Shown one piece after another: positions 24,921-34,155 of a DNA stretch of 64,000 nt (its first letter is position 1; each line of letters opens with the position of its first letter). The stretch covers positions 2,753,964 to 2,817,963 of the forward strand of contig NC_019675.1 of the NCBI RefSeq assembly GCF_000316515.1, written 5' to 3'. The translations under genes and the position numbers were made by a program. The notes under the pieces were generated by a model, which saw nothing but the letters and a program-made list of their open reading frames with translations, was not told the DNA's origin and did not search any database. This stretch comes from Cyanobium gracile PCC 6307 (GTDB lineage: Bacteria; Cyanobacteriota; Cyanobacteriia; PCC-6307; Cyanobiaceae).

Positions 24921-25910
24921 ATGTCTGAGCCACAGGTCGTCGCAAGCCGTTACGCCGCGGGGGGTGGGGCCGCCTCGGAGGCCTCTTCTCGCGGTCGCCT
25001 CTGGCGGGCGGCGGTGAAGTGGCCCATGTATGCCGTGGCGGTGATGCCGGTGCTGCTGGCGGCGGGCTGGCGGCTGGGTCAGGGTCTGGGCCTGAGGCCC
25101 GAGCAGCTGCTGCTGTTCCTGCTGGCGGCCGTGCTGTTGTTGGCCTGGGAGAACCTCGCCAATGACGTCTTCGACGCTGATACCGGCGTGGACACCCACG
25201 GCAAGCCCCATTCGCTGGTCAACCTCACCGGCCGGCGGGACCGGGTGCTGGCCCTGGCCAACGGCTGCCTGGTGATCGGGCTGGCCCTGATGACCCTGGT
25301 GGCGCTGCGCAGCAGCACCGCCGTGCTGCTGCTGGTGCTGCTCTGCTGCGGCCTGGGTTACCTCTACCAGGGGCCCCCGTTCCGCCTCGGCTACCGGGGC
25401 CTGGGGGAACCCCTCTGCTGGCTGGCCTTCGGCCCCTGCGCCACCGCCGCCGCCCTGCTGGCCCTGGGTCCGGCCGGTGAGGGGGCGAGCGGGGTGCCCT
25501 GGGGGGCCGCCCTGCTGCTGGGCAGCGGACCGGCGCTGGCCACCACCCTGGTGCTGTTCTGCTCCCATTTCCACCAGGTGGAGGAGGACGCCGCCCACGG
25601 CAAGCGCTCGCCGGTGGTGCGCCTCGGCACCCGGCGCGCCGCCGGCCTGGTGCCCTGGTTCGTGGCCGCGGCCCTGGCGCTCCAGTGGGCGCCGGTGCTG
25701 CTGGGCTGGTGGCCGCTCACGGCCCTGCTGGGGGCCATCGGCCTGCCGCCGGCCCGGGCCCTGATCCGGCTTCTTGGCGAGGAGCACCACCAGCCCGAGC
25801 GCATCATCGGCAGCAAGTTCCTGGCTCTGCGCTTCCAGGCCTTCAACGGCCTGGGGCTCGCCTGCGGCCTGGCCCTGGGCCCCTGGCTGACGGCGCTGGC
25901 GGGCCGGTGA
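24921..25910 (+). CDS. menA: 1,4-dihydroxy-2-naphthoate phytyltransferase (UbiA family)
   Basis: 329 residues with eight or nine membrane helices. The prenyl-diphosphate-binding motif ENLANDVFDADTGVD (~77-91) and the second Asp-rich region near HFHQVEEDAAHGKRS identify UbiA/MenA. In cyanobacteria it attaches a phytyl chain to dihydroxynaphthoate in phylloquinone synthesis for photosystem I. The first ~30 residues are polar. Its TGA overlaps the menC GTG (GTGA), so menA-menC is an operon. Confidence 0.93.
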   Translation: MSEPQVVASRYAAGGGAASEASSRGRLWRAAVKWPMYAVAVMPVLLAAGWRLGQGLGLRPEQLLLFLLAAVLLLAWENLANDVFDADTGVDTHGKPHSLVNLTGRRDRVLALANGCLVIGLALMTLVALRSSTAVLLLVLLCCGLGYLYQGPPFRLGYRGLGEPLCWLAFGPCATAAALLALGPAGEGASGVPWGAALLLGSGPALATTLVLFCSHFHQVEEDAAHGKRSPVVRLGTRRAAGLVPWFVAAALALQWAPVLLGWWPLTALLGAIGLPPARALIRLLGEEHHQPERIIGSKFLALRFQAFNGLGLACGLALGPWLTALAGR

Positions 25911-26926
25911 GCGCCAGGGCGGACGGGAGGGCGGGGCCGCAGGGGCCCCTGGAGCTGGGGGTGAGGCCCTTCGCCTTCCGGCTGCCCCGCCCCCTGCAGA
26001 CGGCCGCGGGTGCGGTGGCGGCCAAGCGGGGCTGGCTGCTGCGGCTGCAGGGCCAAGGGGGCGGCGTCGGCTGGGGCGAGGCGGCCCCGCTCGACCCGGG
26101 CGAAATCGACGCCGTTGCCGCCGCCATGGAGGGCCTCGGCCCCGCCGTGGAGCGGGACGACCTGGAGCGCAGCCTGCCCGCCCTTCCACCCAGCCTGGCC
26201 TTCGCCCTGGGGGGCGCCCTGGCGGAGATCGATGCCGAGGTGGGCGAGGCCGCCGGTGGTTGGCTGGCCGCTCCCCCATCGGCCTGGCTGCTCCCCGCTG
26301 GTGAGGCGATGCTCGCCGCCCTGGAGCGGGGGCTCACCGGCTCTCCCCGGTCGCCAACGCTGCTGCCCCCGTCGCCGCCCACCTTCAAGTGGAAGGTGGC
26401 GGCGGCGGCCGATGGGCTGGAGCGGCGCCTGCTGGAGCGGCTGCTGGAGCGTCTGCCGGACGATGGCCGTCTGCGGCTCGACGCCAACGGCGGCTGGGAC
26501 CGGGCCACCGCCGTCGCCTGGGCCGAACGGCTGGAGCAGGAGCCGCGGCTGCAGTGGCTGGAGCAGCCCCTGGCCGCCAACGACCAGGTGGGCCTCGAGG
26601 CGCTGGCCCTGCGGATTCCGGTGGCCCTGGATGAATCCCTGCGGCAGTGGCCCGAGCTGCGAGGGCGGTGGGCGGGCTGGCAGGTGCGACGTCCGTCCCA
26701 GGACGGGGATCCCCGGCCCCTGCTGGCCCAGCTGGGCCGGGGGGCGCCCCGGCTGATGCTCAGCACCGGCTTTGAGACCGGCATCGGTGCCCGCTGGACG
26801 GCCCACCTGGCGGCCCTGCAATGGCGGGGGCCGACGCCGGTGGCCCCCGGCCTGGCCCCCGACTGGTCCCCCGCCGGCCCCCTGTTCGATCCGGACCCCG
26901 AGCGGGTCTGGGCGGCGGCGGCCTGA
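25907..26926 (+). CDS. menC: o-Succinylbenzoate synthase
   Basis: Enolase-superfamily enzyme that dehydrates SHCHC to o-succinylbenzoate. The catalytic KxK is Lys161/Lys163 (FKWKV), followed by the metal ligands Asp in LRLDANGGWD (~193), Glu in WLEQPLA (~218) and Asp in VALDESL (~243). 339 residues from a GTG that overlaps menA. The N-terminal ~15 residues are variable. menE begins 84 bases later. Confidence 0.9.
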   Translation: MSARADGRAGPQGPLELGVRPFAFRLPRPLQTAAGAVAAKRGWLLRLQGQGGGVGWGEAAPLDPGEIDAVAAAMEGLGPAVERDDLERSLPALPPSLAFALGGALAEIDAEVGEAAGGWLAAPPSAWLLPAGEAMLAALERGLTGSPRSPTLLPPSPPTFKWKVAAAADGLERRLLERLLERLPDDGRLRLDANGGWDRATAVAWAERLEQEPRLQWLEQPLAANDQVGLEALALRIPVALDESLRQWPELRGRWAGWQVRRPSQDGDPRPLLAQLGRGAPRLMLSTGFETGIGARWTAHLAALQWRGPTPVAPGLAPDWSPAGPLFDPDPERVWAAAA

Positions 26927-27010
26927 GTCGGAGCGGGCGCCCCCGCCCCCCACCAGCCCTAGCGTGCCCCCACAGCGCCGCCTGCCCGTGGCGCTCCACC
27001 GAGACCCCGC

Positions 27011-28264
27011 GTGGCCGATCCCCCCTGGGCGCCCCTGCTGCTCGATGCCGCCCGGGCCGACCCCGAGGCGGCGGCGGCCCGCCTGGAGCAGGCCTGGGGG
27101 CGGCATCGGCTGGTGGCCCTGGCGGGTCCGGGGCAGGAGGGGGAGCTGGCCGCGGCCCTCGGCGGCGCCCCGGAGGAATTGGCGGACCTGGCACGGTTCG
27201 GGGCCGCCGTGGTGGTGGGCAGCGGCGGCAGCAGCGGGGGGCGCCACTGGTGTCTGCAGCCCCTGGCCCACCTGCAGGCCTCCGCCGACGCCACCGCCGC
27301 CTGGCTGGAGGGCCTGGGCCTGGAGCCGGCGTCTTGCCTCCATCTCGACCCTCTGCCCCTGCACCACGTCAGCGGCCTGCTGCCGCTGGTGCGGGCCCGC
27401 CGCTGGGGGGGCGAGTGGCGCTGGCTGGCCCCGACGCTGCTGCGCCGGCCGGAGTTCCTGCCCGAGGCCTGTCCCCTGCCGCGGGGGCGTCCCGTGCTGC
27501 TCTCGCTGGTGCCCACCCAGCTGGCCCGGCTGATGGCCAGCCCCGCCGCCACGGCCTGGCTGGCCGGCTGCGCCCTGATCTGGGTCGGTGGGGCGGGGCT
27601 GCCGGCTCCGCTGGCCGCCGCCGCCCGCCGCGCCGGCCTGCCCCTGGCCCCCTGCTACGGCGCCACCGAGACCGCCGCCATGGTGTGTGCCCTGCCCCCG
27701 CAGCGCTTTCTGGCCGGCGTGCCGGGCTGTGGCGCGCCGCTGCCGGATGTGGTCCTGCGCCTCGATGGCGCCTCCGGGGCCGTGGAAGTGCGCTGCGGTC
27801 GCCTCAGCCCCGGCCGGCTGGTGGCGGGCCGCTTGCAGCCCCTGCCGCTGCAGCCGGATGGCTGGTGGCGCAGCGGCGACGGCGGCCGGATCGGGCCCGA
27901 GGGGCTGGAGCTGCTCGGCCGCCTCGATGGGGCCCTGCACAGCGGCGGTGAGACGGTGTTTCCTGAGCGGCTGGAGGAACGGCTGCAGGCCGAGGCGGCG
28001 GAGCGGGGGGCGGGCCCGGCCGCGGTGCTGCTGCTGGCCCGGTCCGATGCGGAGTGGGGGGAACGGCTGGTGGCCCTTGTTCGGCCACGCCTGAAGGAGG
28101 AAGGGGCGGAGCTGCTGGGGCAGCTGCAGGCCATCACGGCCGCCTGGCCCCCCGCCGAGCGGCCCCGGAGCTGGCACCTCTGCCCCTCGCTGGCCCCGAC
28201 CGCCGCAGGCAAATGGCAACGGGGACGTTGGCAGCGCTGGCTGGACTCGCTAGAAGCCTTCTGA
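27011..28264 (+). CDS. menE: o-Succinylbenzoate-CoA ligase
   Basis: ANL adenylating enzyme. P-loop-like VVVGSGGSSGG near 70-80, LPLHHVSG, CYGATETAAM near 218, RSGDGGRIG near 295, and the C-terminal catalytic Lys in TAAGKWQRGRW. 417 residues, short for the family, as in other cyanobacterial MenE. It makes OSB-CoA for MenB. GTG start. Downstream lies a TM2 gene after 15 bases. Confidence 0.9.
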   Translation: MADPPWAPLLLDAARADPEAAAARLEQAWGRHRLVALAGPGQEGELAAALGGAPEELADLARFGAAVVVGSGGSSGGRHWCLQPLAHLQASADATAAWLEGLGLEPASCLHLDPLPLHHVSGLLPLVRARRWGGEWRWLAPTLLRRPEFLPEACPLPRGRPVLLSLVPTQLARLMASPAATAWLAGCALIWVGGAGLPAPLAAAARRAGLPLAPCYGATETAAMVCALPPQRFLAGVPGCGAPLPDVVLRLDGASGAVEVRCGRLSPGRLVAGRLQPLPLQPDGWWRSGDGGRIGPEGLELLGRLDGALHSGGETVFPERLEERLQAEAAERGAGPAAVLLLARSDAEWGERLVALVRPRLKEEGAELLGQLQAITAAWPPAERPRSWHLCPSLAPTAAGKWQRGRWQRWLDSLEAF

Positions 28265-28279
28265 ACCGCGCCTGCCGCC

Positions 28280-28546
28280 ATGACCGAAAGTCAACAGGTC
28301 GAGACCAGCAACAAGAAGCTGGCGGCAGGGTTGCTGGCCATCTTCCTGGGGTCGCTTGGCATCCACAAGTTCGTCCTGGGTTACAGCAAGGCCGGGCTGA
28401 TCATGCTGTTGGTCACGGTGCTCACCTGCGGCTTCGGGGCCTCGGTGATGGGGATCATCGGCGTGATCGAAGGCGTCATCTACCTCACCAAGTCCCCCGA
28501 GGAGTTCCAGGCCCAGTACATCGACGCCACCCGGGAGTGGTTCTGA
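28280..28546 (+). CDS. TM2 domain membrane protein
   Basis: 88 residues with two membrane helices: KLAAGLLAIFLGSLGIHKFVLG (~13-34) and LIMLLVTVLTC ... MGIIGVIEGVIYL (~40-70). The turn with GIHKFYLG-like sequence is the TM2 signature. No biochemical role is established. It is co-directional after menE and overlaps the next small gene by one base (TGATG). Confidence 0.88.
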   Translation: MTESQQVETSNKKLAAGLLAIFLGSLGIHKFVLGYSKAGLIMLLVTVLTCGFGASVMGIIGVIEGVIYLTKSPEEFQAQYIDATREWF

Positions 28547-28737
28547 TGCCCGTGCTCCGGCCCGCAGCGGGTCGGCCGCGGCGGCTGGCCCTCCTCCTAG
28601 TGGCGGGAGGTGGTCTGGTGAGTTTCCTGGCCCTGGCATCCACGCCCCATGATGGCCTGCACCCCCTGGCCCTGATGGCGGCGCTGCTGCCGCTGCAGTT
28701 GGGCGCCCTGGCCTGGGCCGGGATCCACCGCCGCTAG
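28546..28737 (+). CDS. Small hypothetical membrane protein
   Basis: 63 residues. The ATG uses the last base of the TM2 stop, so translation is probably coupled. Basic N-terminus, then two hydrophobic stretches (LALLLVAGGGLVSFLALA and LMAALLPLQLGALAWAGI). Two-helix membrane protein of unknown function. Its TAG overlaps the convergent thioesterase stop. Confidence 0.55.
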   Translation: MPVLRPAAGRPRRLALLLVAGGGLVSFLALASTPHDGLHPLALMAALLPLQLGALAWAGIHRR

Positions 28738-29177
28738 GGGCCCGTGCGGCTGGCCTCCAGCCACCGCACGATGGCGTCGGGCAGGGCCGTCCGCCGCCGG
28801 CTGGCGACGTCTATGGCCACATGCCGGGTCAGGCCGGTGGCCGCCTCCTGGCTGTCGTGCAGGAAGCGGTAGCCAATCTCGAAGCTGCCGCCATCAAGCT
28901 GCAGCGGCCGCAGCTCGATCGCCAAGGGATCGCCGCAGGCCAGGGGCCGCCGGTAGTCGGCGCTCACATGCACGATCGGCAGGGCCACGGCCGGCGTCCG
29001 CCCCGGACCGGGGAAGAGGGCGCCGGCGGCCATGCCGAACCGTTCCAGGCTTTCCTCGTAGGCCACATGGCACCAGCGCAGCAGCTGGTGGAAGTGCATC
29101 ACCCCGGCGGCATCGGTGTCACCGAAGCGCACCGTGCGGCAGAGCAGCAGCCAGTCGGCCGGGTCCGATGGGGACAT
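28734..29177 (-). CDS. 1,4-dihydroxy-2-naphthoyl-CoA thioesterase (hot-dog fold)
   Basis: 147 residues, 4-hydroxybenzoyl-CoA thioesterase type. The catalytic Asp lies in VRFGDTDAAGVMHF (Asp22), followed by YEESLERFG and ADYRRPLACGD, as in the cyanobacterial phylloquinone thioesterase (Slr0204 type). It releases dihydroxynaphthoate for MenA, and its place beside menACE supports that role. Convergent overlap with the small membrane gene. Confidence 0.85.
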   Translation of the reverse strand: MSPSDPADWLLLCRTVRFGDTDAAGVMHFHQLLRWCHVAYEESLERFGMAAGALFPGPGRTPAVALPIVHVSADYRRPLACGDPLAIELRPLQLDGGSFEIGYRFLHDSQEAATGLTRHVAIDVASRRRTALPDAIVRWLEASRTGP

Positions 29178-29307
29178 GCAACCTCCGTTGCGCCGGCGGG
29201 GCGCTCCCAGGCCCCATGCTGGCGCCCCTCGGCCGCCGCCGGCCTCCCGGTTCCGTTGCTGGCCTGGCGGAACGCCTCTAGGTTCCGCCCAGTACGAACC
29301 CTCCCCC

Positions 29308-29994
29308 TTGGCCGCCGAGATCGCCTACGAGCCCCCCAGCATCTCCAAGGCCTGGGCGGCCTTCCTGGCCCACATCCCCACCATCCTGCTGATCTGGGTG
29401 GTCACGATCGTCATCGGCGTCATCGGCGTCGTGGCCTCCCTGGCCCTCACCGCCCTGGGGGTGGGTCTCTCCAGCGGCGCCGCGGGTGCGGAGTCCGCGG
29501 CCGGCCTGGCGGCGGTGCTCGGCAACCTGGTGCAGCTGCCCTTCACCATCCTCTCCAATCTTGTCGGGGTGCTGTTTGTGGCCGTCCCGGCGATGCATTA
29601 CGCCAGCGGCGAGATCATCGACACCGAAGCTGCCCTGCGGGTGCTGCTGCACCGGCCGGTCCGCTATCTCCTGGCGGGGGTGCTGTTCACCGTGGTGGCC
29701 GTCGTCGGTTTCGTCCTCTGCATCCTGCCGGGCCTCGCGGTCACCTTGGTGATGCCGATCTACGTCAACAAGGTGTTTCTCACTGACAGCCCCATCCTGG
29801 ACGCCTTCTCCTCCTCGTTCCAGGCCGTCTACGGATCCCCCCAGGGCCGCATCTTCGCCGGCATCGAGCTTCTGGCCTGGCTGCTGGTGCTGGTGGTCTC
29901 GATCTTCACGTGCTTCCTGGGCTCGCTGGTGGCGGTGCCGGTGGCCACCTTTTACATCCAGAACGCCGCTTACCACCGGGGAGTGCTCAGCTGA
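29308..29994 (+). CDS. Conserved multi-pass membrane protein
   Basis: 228 residues from a TTG (MAAEIAYEPPSISKAW), the only start that fits the hydrophobic part and clears the divergent thioesterase gene. About five helices, with ISKAWAAFLAHIPTIL, VVAVVGFVLCILPGL and SIFTCFLGSLVAVPVA. Similar in style to the membrane protein at 34156-34989. The layout recalls DUF975/DUF4013-like proteins. Function unknown. Confidence 0.6.
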   Translation: MAAEIAYEPPSISKAWAAFLAHIPTILLIWVVTIVIGVIGVVASLALTALGVGLSSGAAGAESAAGLAAVLGNLVQLPFTILSNLVGVLFVAVPAMHYASGEIIDTEAALRVLLHRPVRYLLAGVLFTVVAVVGFVLCILPGLAVTLVMPIYVNKVFLTDSPILDAFSSSFQAVYGSPQGRIFAGIELLAWLLVLVVSIFTCFLGSLVAVPVATFYIQNAAYHRGVLS

Positions 29995-30006
29995 GGAGCC
30001 ACCCAC

Positions 30007-30888
30007 TCACGGGCGTGCCCGCTCCAGCAGATCCTCCGCCGCCGGCAGGCGCAGCCGATCCGCCCAGCCCAGACGCTCAAGGCCGCGGATGAAGACGTAG
30101 GTGGGATCGGGCAGCGGCCTGATACGGCCGCCCCGCACCCCGTAGCCCTGTCGCACCGACCACTGGAAGGCGTGATGCAGGTTGTGCCAGCCCTCACCGA
30201 GGGTGATCAGCGCCACCCAGCCGTTGTTCCGGCTCATGTCGTCGGTGATGAACGGCCGCTCACCGGCGATGTGGGCCAGGGAATTCACCGTGGCCACTCC
30301 GTGGAAGAGCAAGGTGGTGCTCAGGAAGAAGGCCGCCAGCCACTCGGGTCCGCCAAGGAGATAGGAGACCCAGCCCAGAGCCAGCAGCGGAACGAAATGC
30401 AGGCGATCGATCAGCCTGAGCACAGGATCGGCCTCCACATCGGCGGGCAACCGCTCCGGGAAGAACGAGGGCTCCAGCAGCCAGCCCACCTGGGAGCGCC
30501 AGAACCCACCCAGGCCCGCCTGTGGCTTCAAGGGCGAATGGGGATCGAGGTCGGTGTCCACATGGCGATGGTGGGCCAGGTGATGGGCCTTCCACCAGCT
30601 CGGTCCCATCTGCCCCGCCGAGGCCCCCACCAGGGAACCGATCCAGTGCACCAGCCTTGGCGCCCGGTAGCTGCCATGGGTGATCAAGCGGTGGTAGATC
30701 GCGGTGGTGGCCAGCATCCGGATCAGGTAGAGCGCCAGCGCCCAGCCCGCTGCTGTCAGGCTCAGCCCGGTGACCAGCAGCAGCAGGCAACCGAGGTGCG
30801 ACACCAGGATGAAGAGCGGCCCCAAGGCATAGAGAAGAAATCGAACACGACCGCTGTCCAGGGGGAACTTCTGTAAACACGGCTTCAC
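30007..30888 (-). CDS. Acyl-lipid (delta-9 type) fatty acid desaturase
   Basis: 293 residues from GTG 30888. Three histidine boxes: HRLITH (66-71), HLAHHRH (~103-109) and HNLHH near 248, with four membrane helices around them. Di-iron enzyme introducing a double bond in membrane lipid acyl chains, probably DesC-like. The frame is open to 31017, but that would overlap the DUF2752 gene and adds an Arg-rich stretch unlike the family. Confidence 0.88.
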   Translation of the reverse strand: MKPCLQKFPLDSGRVRFLLYALGPLFILVSHLGCLLLLVTGLSLTAAGWALALYLIRMLATTAIYHRLITHGSYRAPRLVHWIGSLVGASAGQMGPSWWKAHHLAHHRHVDTDLDPHSPLKPQAGLGGFWRSQVGWLLEPSFFPERLPADVEADPVLRLIDRLHFVPLLALGWVSYLLGGPEWLAAFFLSTTLLFHGVATVNSLAHIAGERPFITDDMSRNNGWVALITLGEGWHNLHHAFQWSVRQGYGVRGGRIRPLPDPTYVFIRGLERLGWADRLRLPAAEDLLERARP

Positions 30889-30982
30889 ACTAGGCGCTGG
30901 CTTAGGGACGCCGAGCCAGCCATTCCAGTTCTGAAGCCGAGTTCCGCTCCTCAGGCTGGCCCTGGCCGTGCGTGCCTGGTGC

Positions 30983-31396
30983 TCATCGGAGCGGAAACGC
31001 CTGCAGGCCGATGCCATAGGTCAGGCCCATCCGGCCGGCCCAGTAGAGCAGCAGCAGCACGCCCATGGCCGCCAAGTGCCAGCCCCGCAGCACCCGGGGC
31101 ACCAGCCGGCGGGTCCGCAGGGCCGCCAGCGACCAGACCACCAGGCCGGCGGCCACCACCGGGCCGAAGGCGTGCAGGGCCATGGCGTCGTCGAAGCGAC
31201 CCACCAGGCTCGCGGCCGTGGCCCGGGTCAGGTAGCAGGTGGGACAGGGGATGCCGGTGAGCGCCCGCAACGGGCAGCTGAAGCCAGGCAGGCCAGGATG
31301 CAGACCCTTCAGCACCAGCAGGCCGGTGGCCCCCAGCGGCAGGAGGGGGCCGCAGCGTTCCAGCCGGCGGATCCAGCGCCGACCGGCGGTGTTCAC
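30983..31396 (-). CDS. DUF2752 family membrane protein
   Basis: 137 residues. The GTG start overlaps the ndhH stop (GTGA), and this start rather than longer ones is supported by that coupling. The signature [19 protein letters not shown] (~47-65) with three cysteines is followed by two or three membrane helices. Function unknown; it often sits near respiratory or photosynthetic genes. Confidence 0.8.
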   Translation of the reverse strand: MNTAGRRWIRRLERCGPLLPLGATGLLVLKGLHPGLPGFSCPLRALTGIPCPTCYLTRATAASLVGRFDDAMALHAFGPVVAAGLVVWSLAALRTRRLVPRVLRGWHLAAMGVLLLLYWAGRMGLTYGIGLQAFPLR

Positions 31397-32577
31397 CGAT
31401 CCACCGATCCCATGATCACGTCGATCGAGCCCAGGATGGCCATGATGTCGGCCACCTTGGCCCCCTTGAGGATGTGGGGAAGGATCTGGAGGTTGTTGAA
31501 ATCGGCGGCGCGGATCTTCCAGCGCCAAGGTGTGACGTCGTTGTTGCCCATGATGAACACACCCAGTTCGCCCTTGCCGGATTCCACCCGGCAGTAGAGC
31601 TCACCATCGGGAATCTTGAAGGTGGGCGCCACCTTCTTGGCGACGTACTGGTAGTCGAAGCCGTACCACTCGCTCTTCTTGCCTTCCGCCATCCGCCGGG
31701 CCTCCAGATTCTCGGTGGGGCCGCCGGGAATCATGGTGATGGCCTGGCGCAGGATCTTCAGCGACTGGCGCATCTCCTCGATCCGCACCCGGTAGCGGGC
31801 ATAGCAGTCGCCCTCCTTTTCCCAGGCCACCGACCATTCGAAGTCGTCGTAGCACTCGTAGTGATCCACCTTGCGCAGATCCCAGGGCACGCCGGAGGCC
31901 CGCAGCATCGGACCGGAGAGGCTCCAGTTGATCGCCTGCTCCCTGCCGATGACACCCAGTCCCTCGATCCGCTTGCGGAAGATGGGGTTGTTGGTGATCA
32001 GTTTCTCGTACTCGTCGATCTTGGGGCCGAACCAGTCGCAGAAGTCGGCGCACTTCTCCAGCCAGCCGTAGGGAAGATCCACGGCCACCCCGCCGATGCG
32101 GAAGTAGTTGTTGTTGATCAGCCGCTGGCCGGTGGCGGCCTCCCACAGGTCGTAGATCATCTCCCGCTCCCGGAAGATGTAGAAGAAGGGCGTCTGGGCG
32201 CCCACATCCGCGAGGAAGGGGCCGAGCCAGAGCAGGTGGTTGGCGATGCGGTTGAGCTCCAGCATCAGCACCCGGATGTAGCTGGCGCGCTTCGGCACCG
32301 GCACGTCGGCCAGCTTCTCCGGCGCATTCACCGTGATCGCTTCGTTGAACATGCCCGCCGCATAGTCCCAGCGGCTCACGTAGGGCACGAACATCACGTT
32401 GGTGCGGTTCTCGGCGATCTTCTCCATGCCGCGGTGGAGATAGCCGATCACCGGCTCGCAGTCGATCACGTCCTCGCCATCGAGGGTCACCACGAGCCGC
32501 AGCACCCCGTGCATCGACGGGTGATGGGGGCCGAAATTGACCACCATCGGCTCGGTGCGGGTCTCGAGCTGGGTCAT
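31393..32577 (-). CDS. ndhH: NAD(P)H-quinone oxidoreductase subunit H (49 kDa, NuoD-like)
   Basis: 394 residues, full length. Landmarks are [56 protein letters not shown] and the C-terminal [19 protein letters not shown]. It contributes to the quinone-binding cavity of the peripheral arm of NDH-1. Divergent from rsmH across a 43-base gap; each start has a plain AGG-type ribosome site there. Confidence 0.97.
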   Translation of the reverse strand: MTQLETRTEPMVVNFGPHHPSMHGVLRLVVTLDGEDVIDCEPVIGYLHRGMEKIAENRTNVMFVPYVSRWDYAAGMFNEAITVNAPEKLADVPVPKRASYIRVLMLELNRIANHLLWLGPFLADVGAQTPFFYIFREREMIYDLWEAATGQRLINNNYFRIGGVAVDLPYGWLEKCADFCDWFGPKIDEYEKLITNNPIFRKRIEGLGVIGREQAINWSLSGPMLRASGVPWDLRKVDHYECYDDFEWSVAWEKEGDCYARYRVRIEEMRQSLKILRQAITMIPGGPTENLEARRMAEGKKSEWYGFDYQYVAKKVAPTFKIPDGELYCRVESGKGELGVFIMGNNDVTPWRWKIRAADFNNLQILPHILKGAKVADIMAILGSIDVIMGSVDR

Positions 32578-32620
32578 GCCCTTCGCAAGGAACGGAGTGC
32601 CGGGATCTTAGGAAGGTGAG

Positions 32621-33535
32621 ATGGCCGTTTCGTTCGCCCATCTCCCGGTTCTGGCCGATTCGGTGCTTGCAGCCTTCTCCGGGTTGCCTGGACAACCGGC
32701 CGGCGCCGGTGACGGGGCTGGCGATGCCCGGGAGGCGCTGCTGCTCGACTGCACCCTCGGCGGAGGCGGCCACAGTGCCCTGCTGCTGGCGGAGCACCCC
32801 GCTCTGCGCCTGATCGGCCTCGACCGGGACCCCGCCGCCCGGGCCGCGGCTGCTGAGCGGCTCGCCCCCTTCGGCGATCGGGCCATGATCCAGGCCGCCA
32901 ACTTCGCCGACTTCACCCCGCCCGCCCCCCTGGTGGGGGTGCTGGCCGATCTGGGCGTCAGCAGTCCCCAGCTGGACGAGCCCGGCCGGGGCTTCAGCTT
33001 CCGCGCCCCCGGCCCCCTGGACATGCGCATGGATCCTGCCGCCGGTGAGACCGCCGCCGAGCTGATCGACCGGCTGGAGGAGTCGGCGCTGGCGGACCTG
33101 ATCCACGGCTATGGCGAGGAGCGGCTGTCGCGCCGGATCGCCCGGCGCCTGGTGGCCGAACGCCCCTGGGCCGGCAGCGGCCGCACCACGGCCGATCTGG
33201 CCTATGCCGTGGCCGGCTGCTTCCCCCCCAAGGCGCGCCACGGCCGGATCCACCCGGCCACCCGCACCTTCCAGGCCCTGCGGATCGCGGTCAACGACGA
33301 GCTCGGTGCCCTCGACCGGTTGCTGGAGCGGGCCCCCGACTGGCTGGTGCCCGGCGGTCTGCTGGCGGTGATCAGCTTCCACTCCCTCGAGGACCGGCGC
33401 GTCAAGACCGCCTTCCTCAGTGACCCCCGCCTGGAGCGGCTCACCCGCAAGCCGCTGGTGGCCAGTGAGGAGGAGGAGCAGGCCAACCCCCGCAGCCGCT
33501 CCGCCAAGCTGCGGGTGGCCCGCCGCGTGGCCTGA
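32621..33535 (+). CDS. rsmH: 16S rRNA (cytosine-1402-N4) methyltransferase
   Basis: 304 residues. [10 protein letters not shown], the SAM-binding [36 protein letters not shown] and the C-terminal [10 protein letters not shown] are MraW/RsmH signatures. It methylates C1402 of 16S rRNA in the ribosomal P site. AAGGTGAG lies directly before the ATG. Separated from the mra/fts cluster where it sits in many bacteria. DUF456 follows 10 bases later. Confidence 0.95.
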   Translation: MAVSFAHLPVLADSVLAAFSGLPGQPAGAGDGAGDAREALLLDCTLGGGGHSALLLAEHPALRLIGLDRDPAARAAAAERLAPFGDRAMIQAANFADFTPPAPLVGVLADLGVSSPQLDEPGRGFSFRAPGPLDMRMDPAAGETAAELIDRLEESALADLIHGYGEERLSRRIARRLVAERPWAGSGRTTADLAYAVAGCFPPKARHGRIHPATRTFQALRIAVNDELGALDRLLERAPDWLVPGGLLAVISFHSLEDRRVKTAFLSDPRLERLTRKPLVASEEEEQANPRSRSAKLRVARRVA

Positions 33536-33545
33536 GCCGTTTGCC

Positions 33546-34130
33546 ATGACCCCGGCCTACCTGCCCAGCCTCGACCGCGCCGATCTGCTCTGGTGGATCG
33601 CCCTGCTCATCCAGGCCCTCGCCATCCCCGGCGCCGTGCTGCCGGTGGCGCCCGGCCTGACCCTGCTGCCCGTGGGCGCCCTGCTCTGGTGCTGGGCCGT
33701 CGGCTGGGCGGCCGGCTGGCCGGCCCTGGTGCTGGCGGTGGTGCTGCTGCTCCTGGGCTGGGGGGCCGAGGCCCTGGGCCTGCTGCTCGGCCCGGCCCGG
33801 CTGCAGGCCACCCGCTGGAGCTACGTCGGTGCCGGCGTGGGGCTGGTGGTGGGGCTGCTGGGGCTGCTGCCGGCCCTGCCGGTGGGCGGGCCCCTGCTGG
33901 GGGCCCTGGTGGGGCCGCTGCTGGGCGCCAGCCTGGGAGAGCTGATCACCGCCCCGCCGTCCCTCGGCCCGCCCGGCCTGGGCCGCTTGCGGCGGTCCCT
34001 GCTGGTGGGCCTGGCGGTGGTGGCCGGGATGCTCGTGAGCCGGGTGGCCCAGCTGCTGCTGGCCCTGGTGGGGGTGCTGGGCTTCGTGCTGCTCACGGCG
34101 GGCCCCTTCGCCCCCGGGCCCGGAGGCTGA
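33546..34130 (+). CDS. DUF456 family membrane protein
   Basis: 194 residues, very rich in Leu, Gly and Ala, with about five helices. IPGAVLPVAPGLTLLPVGALLWCW and the glycine-rich GLVVGLLGLLPALPVGGPLLGALVGPLLG match DUF456. Unknown function. It is 10 bases downstream of rsmH on the same strand, so probably co-transcribed. Confidence 0.75.
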   Translation: MTPAYLPSLDRADLLWWIALLIQALAIPGAVLPVAPGLTLLPVGALLWCWAVGWAAGWPALVLAVVLLLLGWGAEALGLLLGPARLQATRWSYVGAGVGLVVGLLGLLPALPVGGPLLGALVGPLLGASLGELITAPPSLGPPGLGRLRRSLLVGLAVVAGMLVSRVAQLLLALVGVLGFVLLTAGPFAPGPGG

Positions 34131-34155
34131 GACGGCGGCGGCCGCCCCAGCGCCT

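Noticed and set aside
25391-28219. 942-codon minus-strand open frame across the men genes
   Set aside because: Antisense to menA, menC and menE, whose motifs are intact; composition is non-protein-like.
31601-33547. Long minus-strand open frame extending upstream of ndhH through rsmH
   Set aside because: Antisense or out of frame with ndhH and rsmH; no recognisable motif.
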